The notes under the pieces: generated by a model
The model's input: the letters and a program-made list of their open reading frames with translations, nothing else
Told to the model about the DNA's origin: nothing
Database searches by the model: none
Shown: positions 1 through 7,735 of the stretch, piece after piece
Layout of the letters: the number at the start of each line of letters is the position of its first letter
Position numbering within the stretch: position 1 is the stretch's first letter
Position numbers and translations under genes: made by a program
Assembly (NCBI GenBank): GCA_036939355.1
Contig: JALLAP010000278.1
Coordinates: forward strand, 1 to 15,427
DNA from: Thalassiosira profunda
Taxonomy: Eukaryota; Bacillariophyta; Thalassiosirophyceae; Thalassiosirales; Thalassiosiraceae
Length of the DNA stretch: 15,427 bases
Direction of reading: 5' to 3'

Positions 1-1825
1 AAGGGCTGAGGGTCGTCGTGTTCGAACAGAATGAGACCGTTGGAGGCTGCACGCACACCTTCGAGAAAGAAGGCTTCGGTAAGTCTGTGGCCAGACTTTC
101 GCTTTCTCGTGTCTATACATCCAGAACTAACATTCCTGCCCTTCTTCTAGAATTCGACACCGGCGTCCACTATGTTGGGGGGTTCTCGTCAGTAATCCGT
201 CAAATGTACGACGCACTCAGCGATGGACAGCTGAAATGGACGAAGCTGGATCGAGTTTACGACGTGATGTACAACGCCAAGACCGGAGAAAGAATTGAGG
301 TGACGGATGATCACAAAGAGAATCGGAGAAAGCTGACCGAGCACTTCAACATCGATGCGAAGACGTGGGCGGCATTCGACTCGGCGTGCTTCTGGGCCAA
401 GTTCTGGAGCCACGTTGTGATGCAGCTCAAGCTGATGCACCCGCTGGTTTTGCGTCTTGTATGGCCGTTGGTGGCCGCGCCTTATCGACGATACTCTCTA
501 CGGAGCACCACTGACGTGTTGAAGGACGTGGGCTTTTCGCCGGAGGCTGCCGGGGCTCTCACGTATCACTGGGGCGGTGAGTTGCTGCTACATTGCCATC
601 TTATTATCCGATTGCGTCGACTAATACCCATGCACTCGCCTCTGAAGACCATTGCTCGCCTCCTTATCGATGCCCTTTCTTCATGACTGCCCTTCTTGAT
701 TGGTGAGTCTGGCTGCTGTGTTCTCTAGCAGCTGCTACTTCGTTTGATCTTACGCCCTGTGTCCTGTCTACGATACATTTTAGCCACTACAAAGGCGGCG
801 GCTACTTCCCGAGGGGTGGCAGCAGGAGCATAGCCAAGACTCTGACCGCTGCAATCGAACGACGCGGTGGACACGTCTTTGCCCTCTCGCCGGTGGAGAA
901 GATTCTCACGACGAAAGGCATCTTTGGGCAGCACTCGGCCGTTGGCGTCCGCGTCCGCGGCGTCGACATTCACTCGAAGAAGTTCGTGGTGTCGGATGCC
1001 GGCTTTCTGAAGACCTTTGGCATCGATAGCGAAGCTGGTACGAAGCCGGCACTTGTAGGCCAAGAGGCCGGAGCGGCGCAACGTGCCCTGGTGCACAGTG
1101 TCAAAGGAACAGATGCAGTCACCCCCTGCGTCTCGGACTTGTCACTCTTCATTGGACTGGATCGGACCGATGAGGACCTTGGCCTCCCCGCACAGAATGT
1201 TTGGCATCTATCGAAGGATTTTGGCTGGGATCACGACGCAGCGTACAAGGCAATGTTGAACGATGCTTCGCCAGACGCAAGCACGGCCCAGCATATTCCG
1301 TTCTTGTTCATCAGCAACGAAAGCGCCAAGGACCCAGACTTTACGTTGCGGCATCCAGGAAAGTCCACGTCGGAAGTGTTTGCCGTTGTCAACTTTGACC
1401 TGTTTGAGAAGTGGGCGGGCACGACGCACAACACACGAGATGAGGAGTACTTGGCACTGAAGGAGCGTCTGACCAAAAGCTACCTCGAGGCGTTCTACCT
1501 CCATTTTCCTCAGGCCCGCGGCCACGTTTGCTTCACCTCGTTGGGCACGCCTCTGACGATGAACAAATTTCTAGGCCGGGCACGGGGCGAAGTGTACGGA
1601 TTGGATCTCGCGAGCCCACGCTTCGATTCCTGGGAGGTCCAGCGTGCGCTTCATCCGCAGACTTACGTGAAGCATCTGTACTTGGCCGGCGAAGACCCGT
1701 TCCTCCTTGGGGTGACCGCCTGCATGATCTCAGGATTCATCACTTCAGCTCGCGCTCACTGGTGGAGTTGGATCTACGTCGTGCCTCTGGCTGCGCAGGT
1801 ATTGCCTGTGCTTTTCTTTGGATAG
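1..1825 (+). CDS. RetSat/CRTISO-family FAD-dependent oxidoreductase, 5' partial, four exons
   Basis: Four exons can be joined: 1-78, 151-576, 648-702 and 784-1825 (stop TAG 1823-1825), giving 532 residues in frame from base 3. The protein begins inside the FAD-binding fold at VVVFEQNETVGGCTHTF, so the GxGxxG motif and any targeting peptide lie upstream of the window. Family signatures follow in order: EFDTGVHYVGG; GDHCSPPYRCPF across the exon 2/3 join; HYKGGGYFPRGGSRSIA at the start of exon 4; SAKDPDFTLRHPGKST; SLGTPLTMNKFLGRARGEVYG; and the C-terminal LYLAGED. This order matches all-trans-retinol 13,14-reductase (RetSat), which saturates a polyene double bond using FAD. The same superfamily includes carotenoid isomerases (CRTISO), and diatoms have several members, so the substrate here could be a carotenoid. 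The C-terminus ends in a hydrophobic stretch (WWSWIYVVPLAAQVLPVLFF) that may anchor it to a membrane. The family is certain; the substrate is inference. Confidence 0.9.
79..150 (+). other. Intron 1 of the RetSat-like gene (72 bp)
   Basis: Donor GTAAGT at 79 and acceptor TTCTTCTAG ending at 150, with a CTAAC branch-site-like motif near 127. Removal joins G|AA into a Glu codon and gives GFEFDTGVHYVGG, the expected family sequence. The intron is a multiple of three and has no in-frame stop, so unspliced RNA would still be translatable with 24 extra residues. Confidence 0.88.
577..647 (+). other. Intron 2 of the RetSat-like gene (71 bp)
   Basis: Donor GTGAGT at 577, acceptor CTGAAG ending at 647, CTAAT motif near 621. 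The join completes an Asp codon and yields WGDHCSPP, the equivalent of the GDHGLPP region of RetSat proteins. The acceptor lacks a strong pyrimidine tract, but the restored family motif supports it. Confidence 0.8.
703..783 (+). other. Intron 3 of the RetSat-like gene (81 bp)
   Basis: Donor GTGAGT at 703 and acceptor CATTTTAG ending at 783. The join forms a Cys codon and continues as HYKGGGYFPRGG, the conserved family motif. Exon 3 between introns 2 and 3 is only 55 bp. A second possible acceptor (TTCTCTAG ending at 728) exists but does not give the family motif directly upstream of HYKGG. Confidence 0.82.
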
Positions 1826-2334
1826 GTATCGGGACGTCGAGTAGCAATGCGAGGCACAGAGATTGGATTGGAGCGGATGCAGGAACCGTTCAGCTACTTT
1901 TAGGCGATGCACAGAGAGAGACCGGCGAATGCACAGATTTGTTTACCGTTGTAAATAGGCTGCAATGAGGAGCATAGAATGTTTGCTTTAGGCTCAGGGC
2001 TCTTTCATCTTCCGCCTTCTCCTTTACTCGGCTTCACTGCTACTCTCGAGCGTGGGCCATGGTCGTTACGGTACGCTCACATCTTACTTTCTAGAATGGC
2101 GCTGGGCCTCCTCATTTCTTTCGCCTCCACCGACACCGACCGGCAGCTCCCCTCGCCGCGACGAGCACCGCGGCGCGCCGTTTGGACATTGCCTGTGCGG
2201 GCATTAACGCGGCGTAGGCCTGGTGTCGGACGAGCCACCTGGTGTCGGACGGTGGCCCTGCTTGCCCGCGGCGTCTTATCTGTCGACGTTCGTCGGTGCA
2301 CGAAGAAGGTGCACCAAAATAATTGCAACTCAAC
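1826..2334. other. Intergenic region between the RetSat-like gene and the RAD5-like gene
   Basis: These 509 bp hold the 3' flank of the upstream gene and the presumed promoter and 5' leader of the RAD5-like gene, both on the plus strand. Open frames here are short, low in recognisable content and give no family motif. Apart from a short direct repeat at 2219-2251 I see no element that I can name. Confidence 0.6.
2219..2251 (+). repeat. 14-bp direct repeat upstream of the RAD5-like gene
   Basis: The 14-mer CCTGGTGTCGGACG occurs at 2219-2232 and again at 2238-2251, a 19-bp period, about 85 bp before the ATG at 2335. It may be a protein-binding site or simply a local tandem duplication. Nothing else supports a function. 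Confidence 0.55.
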
Positions 2335-5300
2335 ATGGCGTCCACCAAGGCCCCGCCCTCCTTCCTCACCAAGCTCTCCACCCTCCGCGAATTCGTCACT
2401 GGCATGGGCGTCAAGGCCTCGGAGGACGAGCTGTCGGACCAATTGAAGAACAGCGGCCACAATGTCGAGCTGGCACTGGAACGGATATTAACAGGCAGTT
2501 TTGGCGGCGGTGGAGGCGGCAGCAGCGCCGCTGCATCGAGCTCGGCTTCCTCTTCCTCGTTAAAGAAGAGGGGCAGCTCATTATTGTCTTCCTCTTCCGC
2601 GGCGAAGACGCCCAAATCGAGCGTAAAGCGACAGAAGAAGAGCAATGTTGGGGGCAGGAAAAGTTTGCCGGGTGCAATTGGTGCTGGAAGTGCACCAACG
2701 TCTACACAACACCAGCAGAACCAGCAAACGACGCAGAGATTGTTGCTGTGCAAACGATGGACTGTGGCCTGCTCTAAATCCGTCCGGGGCAGGGTGAGCT
2801 ACGGGGAAGAGCTGGGCTTTGGTGAGAATTGGAGCAACATCAACAAGAGTCACACGCCCAAAAAGGGCAGCAATGCCAAGAACAACAAACCGGTCGATCC
2901 CATGGTCCGGTTCCGCTCCAAATCTGGCTCGGCGGAGGGAACGCTCAATCGATACCTCTGCTCGGTTTTGTCTCCACTGCTCCGCCTGCCGGCATCCGGC
3001 AGTGATGGCCAATTCATACCCCTCGTGTCCATTGAGGGAGAGGCACTGATGGAAGATAAATCTCTTCTGATTGGGAGCGACGTCCCCGTCAACCTCAAGA
3101 TCTACCTCAACGATCCCATCGCTTTCTTCGAGCTGTTTCAGAACAACACCTCTGCCGGGGAGGACACGAGCTCGAAACTGTTCTTCCAAAAGAAGGCTGC
3201 CGGCCTGGGAGGCAAGCTGCCGTCGTATCAGGGGAAGAAGGCGAAATCCAGTTTCACCGATGGCGAGCTGGCCGAGGCGGCGTTTCACTTGCTGCAGTGG
3301 GCAGAGAAGGGGGAGGAGATGCCGTTTCAGAAGGAATCGGCCGATGACAAAAGCGAGGGAGGGAAGGTTGTCACTGGAAAGAGTGAGAGCTCGAGCAAGG
3401 GAGAGGAGGACGATGGATCTGTTACGGGCGATGGAGATTACGAGGAAGACGCGCTGGAATCGGACGAGGTCGAGGGGCTGAACGAGCTGGTCGTATCGGG
3501 GGACGAGGGCAAGGCGAAGAAGGTGCTGCCAGAGCTATCGGATCCTGACAGTTTCAAAGCGGGAGTGGTCCTGCGCCCTTATCAAAGACAGGCGCTGCAC
3601 TTTCTGTGCCGCAGAGAGGGATGTCACATCGAGGGCGAAATGAGCACGGAGGACAGCGACGAAGGGGACGGAGAATTGGATCTCCTCGCCGAGCTGGCGT
3701 CGTCAACGCACTCGAATGCCGATGCATCGATGCAAGTTTGGGGAGGCAAGTCTGTGGCGTGCGATTGCGGACCTGTGGCTGTGAGTGACGAGGCTGTTGC
3801 TTCAAAGGCCCTCCCGGTCATTAAATACGGCCAAAAGCGGGATGGCGAGGGGACCGGGAGGAAGTACGTCCACCCCCTCTGGAAGCGGCGATTCTTGGCG
3901 ACGGACGATTTGGGAAGAGTCTTTGCCTTCTATGTGAATGAGCTTCTGGGGATTGCATCAGCGACGCCTCCAAATCCGCCGAGGCAGTGCGTGGGCGGCA
4001 TTTTGGCTGATGCAATGGGATTGGGCAAGACAGTCATGCTCCTGTCTTTGATAATGAAGACGAAGGAAGCAGAGAGCGGAAGCTCGGCTTTGCAATTGGT
4101 AGCTGATTCCGCAGCGTCTATGAAGTCAGATCGCACGTCAAAACGCACGACTAGAGACGCAGCGTCGAATAAGGACGTTGTAGAGCTATTATCGGAGGCC
4201 GAGGACGAATCTGATTCCGCAATGGACGATGACGATGGATCGTGGACGGACGAGCAAGCACCAACGATGGCGAAGAAGCCCAGTGCCAAAGGTCGAAAGC
4301 TGAGCCGGGCAACTCTCGTCATAGCTCCTCTATCCCTTGTTTCCCAGTGGGAGGAAGAGCTGGCGTCGAAGACGAACCTGTCGCATCACGTTTACTACGA
4401 TACTGGGAAAAGAGCCAATGGGAGCGACGCCTTCTCGTGCGTGGACGTGGTCGTCACCACTTATGGCACAATCCAAAGCGAGTACGCATCTCTGTGCAAA
4501 ACGAGCGGCGGCGCTTTGGAGCCGGGGCACGCTCATCCGCTTCTAGCGTTTGATTGGAAACGGATCATATTGGACGAAGCTCACGGCATCAAGAACCCAA
4601 GCACAGTTGTGTCGAGGGCGTGCTGCATGCTCAAGGCGGACGCTCGGTGGTGCGTGACGGGAACCCCTGTCCAGAACTCACTGCAGGATGTGTACGGCCT
4701 GCTGAAATTCCTGCGTCATGAGCCGTGGTGTGAGGCCACGTTCTGGAAGAATGCCATCACAAACACTGTCTCCGGTGCTTCGACTGGAGCCGGAAATGCC
4801 TCTGCTATGGTTGATGGCACTGACAATGATGAGAAGGAGGCAACCCAATTGGCAGCCAGCGCGGCATTTGGACGTGTCCGTCGTGTCCTGGCCCCCATTA
4901 TCCTGCGACGAACCAAAGATACGCTCTCGGAGGACGGCACTCCCATTCTCACTCTCCCTCCCATCGACTCTTCGGTCGTTCATGTCACTCTGTCTCCGGC
5001 AGAACGAGAGTTTTACAACGCTCTGCTCGAGCGATCCCAGTCAGTCTTCGAGGGTTTCCTCAATGCGGGCACGGTGTCCAAATCTTGGTTCGCCATCTTT
5101 TCACTTCTCCAACGCCTCCGCCAAGCGTGCGACCACGTTGCCCTAACGGTGAATAAGAAGCTGGACACCAGTGAATTGGCTCAAATGAAAGACAGCCGAG
5201 GGCTTGCCAAGAAGGAGTCGTTCTCGAGCGACGGTGTCGAGGACGGCGTCGATGACAGCTTCCTTGGTGGATTGCTGAGCAAGTTCCGGCGAAAGAAGAC

Positions 5301-6360
5301 CGCCAGTGTCCAGGAAGAACCGACGTCCTTTGTGAAACATGTGGCAGAGACCCTGTCTCAATGCGTTCATTCCAGCGAGGAATACATGAAGAGCGAGTGC
5401 CCAATATGCCTGGATGAGCCGCGGGTCGAGGACGCAGTGCACACTCCGTGTGGGCACATGTATTGCCGAGGCTGCCTTTTGTCGGAGTTCAAAGAGCAAC
5501 AGAACCGCGGCAACAAAAAGAAGACAGTCGAGCTATCCATGTTCAAGTCATCTGGTCCAGTCCATTTTAAGGTGGAAGGAGGCTCGTGTCCCGTGTGCCA
5601 TGAGTGGGTGAAGGTATCGCGTGTCATCGGAATAGAGAAGTCAGAGAACGGAGAAGCAAGGTCGACCTTTCTGCAACAATCGCCCGATAAAGAGGAGAAG
5701 GAGAACAATCCCAATACCACTGAGGCGCTTGAAAGGGACGCAGCAGCTAGAGCAACATTGGAGTCGGCTCTGAGCGGAGCGAATAGCTCCAAGCTGGACG
5801 CCATCTTGGCGGAACTCGACAGAGTCTGGACGTCCGACCCCGGCAGTAAAGTCCTCGTGTTCAGTCAGTATCTTGGCTTCCTCGACATCGCAGGCAGGGC
5901 CCTGACTGACATTGGCGTGGAATGCTTCCGCATCGATGGAAAGATGAGCCTGAAGGAACGCGTGGCGATGATTGCCAAATTCAACAAGAAGCGAAGTCGA
6001 ACGAGCGTATCGGAAGAGGGCGTTTGTCAGAGAGGGTCGGTGTTCCTCGTCTCGATGAAAGCGGGCGGAGTTGGGCTCAATCTAGTGGCTGCCTCGAGCG
6101 TCTTTGTTCTCGACCCGTGGTGGAATCAGGCGATCGAAGATCAGTGCATCAATCGGATTCACAGGATTGGCCAGCAAGCAAAAGTCGTGCGGGTGCGGAA
6201 GTTCGTCGTGAGCGACAGCGTGGAAGAGAAGATCGTTGCCCTTCAGGGCAAGAAGAAGGGCATGGCGAACGAAATCTTGAGCGATACGGATGGCGGCGGA
6301 GGCCAGTTGGACAGCGCCAAACCGACGCTGGAAGACTTCAAGCTGCTCTTTGGCCGGTAG
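2335..6360 (+). CDS. RAD5: RAD5/HLTF-type SNF2 ATPase with HIRAN and RING domains
   Basis: A single open frame of 1341 residues with no intron. The start is the ATG at 2335, in the good context CAACATGGC; the four codons before it are non-ATG. Order of parts: a UBA-like helix bundle at about residues 14-50; a Gly/Ser/Lys-rich linker; a HIRAN-like domain at about 191-270 (VRFRSKSG to LNDPIAFFELF); helicase Q-like motif LRPYQRQAL at 413; Walker A ADAMGLGKT with Lys565; DEAH box at 747-750; motif III VTGTPVQNSLQDVYG; a C3HC4 RING between the two helicase lobes (C1022, C1025, C1039, H1041, C1044, C1047, C1085, C1088); and lobe 2 with VFSQYLGFLD, SMKAGGVGLNL and QCINRIHRIGQ (1270-1280). A RING embedded between SNF2 lobes plus a HIRAN is diagnostic of the Rad5/HLTF group. 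These are nuclear translocases and E3 ligases that polyubiquitinate PCNA and remodel stalled forks. Acidic inserts lie at about 330-400 and 575-655. All catalytic residues are present. Confidence 0.95.
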   Translation: MASTKAPPSFLTKLSTLREFVTGMGVKASEDELSDQLKNSGHNVELALERILTGSFGGGGGGSSAAASSSASSSSLKKRGSSLLSSSSAAKTPKSSVKRQKKSNVGGRKSLPGAIGAGSAPTSTQHQQNQQTTQRLLLCKRWTVACSKSVRGRVSYGEELGFGENWSNINKSHTPKKGSNAKNNKPVDPMVRFRSKSGSAEGTLNRYLCSVLSPLLRLPASGSDGQFIPLVSIEGEALMEDKSLLIGSDVPVNLKIYLNDPIAFFELFQNNTSAGEDTSSKLFFQKKAAGLGGKLPSYQGKKAKSSFTDGELAEAAFHLLQWAEKGEEMPFQKESADDKSEGGKVVTGKSESSSKGEEDDGSVTGDGDYEEDALESDEVEGLNELVVSGDEGKAKKVLPELSDPDSFKAGVVLRPYQRQALHFLCRREGCHIEGEMSTEDSDEGDGELDLLAELASSTHSNADASMQVWGGKSVACDCGPVAVSDEAVASKALPVIKYGQKRDGEGTGRKYVHPLWKRRFLATDDLGRVFAFYVNELLGIASATPPNPPRQCVGGILADAMGLGKTVMLLSLIMKTKEAESGSSALQLVADSAASMKSDRTSKRTTRDAASNKDVVELLSEAEDESDSAMDDDDGSWTDEQAPTMAKKPSAKGRKLSRATLVIAPLSLVSQWEEELASKTNLSHHVYYDTGKRANGSDAFSCVDVVVTTYGTIQSEYASLCKTSGGALEPGHAHPLLAFDWKRIILDEAHGIKNPSTVVSRACCMLKADARWCVTGTPVQNSLQDVYGLLKFLRHEPWCEATFWKNAITNTVSGASTGAGNASAMVDGTDNDEKEATQLAASAAFGRVRRVLAPIILRRTKDTLSEDGTPILTLPPIDSSVVHVTLSPAEREFYNALLERSQSVFEGFLNAGTVSKSWFAIFSLLQRLRQACDHVALTVNKKLDTSELAQMKDSRGLAKKESFSSDGVEDGVDDSFLGGLLSKFRRKKTASVQEEPTSFVKHVAETLSQCVHSSEEYMKSECPICLDEPRVEDAVHTPCGHMYCRGCLLSEFKEQQNRGNKKKTVELSMFKSSGPVHFKVEGGSCPVCHEWVKVSRVIGIEKSENGEARSTFLQQSPDKEEKENNPNTTEALERDAAARATLESALSGANSSKLDAILAELDRVWTSDPGSKVLVFSQYLGFLDIAGRALTDIGVECFRIDGKMSLKERVAMIAKFNKKRSRTSVSEEGVCQRGSVFLVSMKAGGVGLNLVAASSVFVLDPWWNQAIEDQCINRIHRIGQQAKVVRVRKFVVSDSVEEKIVALQGKKKGMANEILSDTDGGGGQLDSAKPTLEDFKLLFGR

Positions 6361-6454
6361 ACACGCAGAGGAATGCAAATATCAAGAGACGCCTTTCGTT
6401 TATTTCATCCTACAATGGATGGCCTTGACCCGGAGCTACGGCGATACTTCGGAA
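6361..6454. other. Short convergent spacer
   Basis: These 94 bp separate the stop of the plus-strand RAD5-like gene from the stop of the minus-strand secreted-protein gene. Both 3' untranslated regions must fit here or overlap. I see no clear terminator or polyadenylation motif. Confidence 0.6.
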
Positions 6455-7150
6455 CTAAATCGCCTCGCAATCTTTCGGCACGGGACCGTGGTTGACGTGC
6501 ATCTCCCTTCTTCCACGCTTGATAAACTTCGAGACTACGCCAGCGTGAGCCTGGATCAAGCCCTTGACGCACTTCCTCGCATTTGCAGCTGCAGCACCCT
6601 CTTTGCCTCCACCCGCAACTTTCTGTTCCACGCTAACTCCCAGAGGTTCGCCATCGTCGTCAGTGACATTGACCGCCTCGATCGTATGGAAATCGCGTTG
6701 CTCAAACAGTTCGTAGAACAGATCGTCCTTCAAGTTGATGCCGGGGCCGTCGCTGTTCATCAGGGTCGTCATCTGATAGACGTGCCTCTGGATCCACGAC
6801 GCCACCTCCGGATCGTCCGAGTAAGTGTATGCTTCGATCCCATCGGTGGTGTTCTTGTAATCGCGTGTGATCCGATCGCGAGAGTCAAAGAGATCGTGGA
6901 TCAACCACATCATCTCTCGCCTCGACATGCCATGCCCACCGCCTCCCTGGCCCCAGCCTCCGCCTCCGTGGCCACCCATCCCACCTCCGTGGCCATGACC
7001 GTACCCGCGCCCCCTTCCCCTGCCTCCGCGGCGTCCCTCCATGAGGCGGTATCCTCCACCCCCGCCCCTCATTCCGCCATGCCTGCCGTATTGAGCCGAT
7101 GCAATGGACGCCAGCATGGCAAAGGAGAGAGTCCAAAGTAGCTTCGTCAT
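6455..7150 (-). CDS. Small secreted Gly/His-rich protein with a conserved C-terminal domain of unknown function
   Basis: A 231-residue protein. Residues 1-19 (MTKLLWTLSFAMLASIASA) form a clear signal peptide, with cleavage likely before Gln20. Residues 21-74 are a Gly/Arg/His-rich low-complexity stretch with RGRGRGYGHGHGGG-like units. Residues 75-228 form a folded-looking domain with HDLFDSRDRI, YSDDPEVASWIQRHVYQM, LFYELFEQRD, LIQAHAGVVSKFI and MHVNHGPVP. His85, His123, His202, His218 and His221 are candidates for metal or heme binding. From memory this resembles unnamed short bacterial and archaeal proteins with a DPEVxxxIxxHVxxM motif, although I cannot confirm that. The halves DPEVASWIQRH and GLIQAHAGVV look like an internal duplication. 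There are potential N-glycosylation sites at 100 (NTT) and 161 (NVT). It is convergent with the RAD5-like gene and divergent from the coiled-coil gene. Its function is unknown; it could be an extracellular or wall-associated metal-binding protein. Confidence 0.82.
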   Translation of the reverse strand: MTKLLWTLSFAMLASIASAQYGRHGGMRGGGGGYRLMEGRRGGRGRGRGYGHGHGGGMGGHGGGGWGQGGGGHGMSRREMMWLIHDLFDSRDRITRDYKNTTDGIEAYTYSDDPEVASWIQRHVYQMTTLMNSDGPGINLKDDLFYELFEQRDFHTIEAVNVTDDDGEPLGVSVEQKVAGGGKEGAAAANARKCVKGLIQAHAGVVSKFIKRGRREMHVNHGPVPKDCEAI

Positions 7151-7735
7151 TGTTGCAATCGTGAAATTGATGTGTTGTGCTCGATCGCTTCAGTGAAATT
7201 ATGAGCTCTTGTGGGAAGGTGGGACCGAGGTTCACGTCTCATCATCGGTTGTGGAAGGACGTTCCAGAAGCTTGGGAGGGGGCATGCCCTGTCGGTCGGA
7301 CAAATAGCCGTCAATCCCACTTTTCGGCCGGTTCCCATCCGTTGGCAACTTTGTGTTCTCGTCGTGTGATGTGGCACCTTGCTCTCCTCTGCTGGGCAGA
7401 GGTAGCTCCAACGCGCCAACTTCTCGTCATTGCAAACAGCTCTTCTTTCGACGATAAAAGGCGATGCTAATGGTGCCGAGCGTTGAAGGGAGGCACCAGC
7501 GACGCGGGGTCATCGCCTGCCAAGAAGTGGGGAAACTGGGGTGTCGGATACGTAGATTATCTCGTGTTAGGGTAGGGTTAGATTTAGGGTTAGGGTTAGG
7601 GTTAGGAGTTTCGAGTTGCCGGTAGCAAAGTTCTTGCAGCTCGAGGCAACAAACGCAACCGCCGCGCCGCTTGCCAGGGTAGGGGCTTGAAGGTTGAAGG
7701 GTTGCACGGGGCCAACAGCGGGCTAGAATCAGCCC
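7151..7735. promoter_or_regulatory. Divergent promoter region between two head-to-head genes
   Basis: These 585 bp lie between the start of the secreted-protein gene (minus) and the start of the coiled-coil gene (plus), so both promoters must lie here. The short open frames in it show no family motif. Visible elements are an AT-rich GATAAAAGG at about 7453-7461 and the TTAGGG array at 7567-7607, about 130 bp before the plus-strand ATG. No transcription start can be fixed from sequence alone. Confidence 0.6.
7567..7607 (+). repeat. Interstitial telomere-type (TTAGGG) array
   Basis: This is a 41-bp array: TTAGGG, TAGGG, TTAGAT, three perfect TTAGGG units (7584-7601) and a closing TTAGGA. Four units are perfect. 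It is too short and too far from a sequence end to be a chromosome end here, so it is an interstitial copy. Possible origins are repair of a double-strand break with telomeric DNA, or a promoter element like the plant telo-box. Confidence 0.85.
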
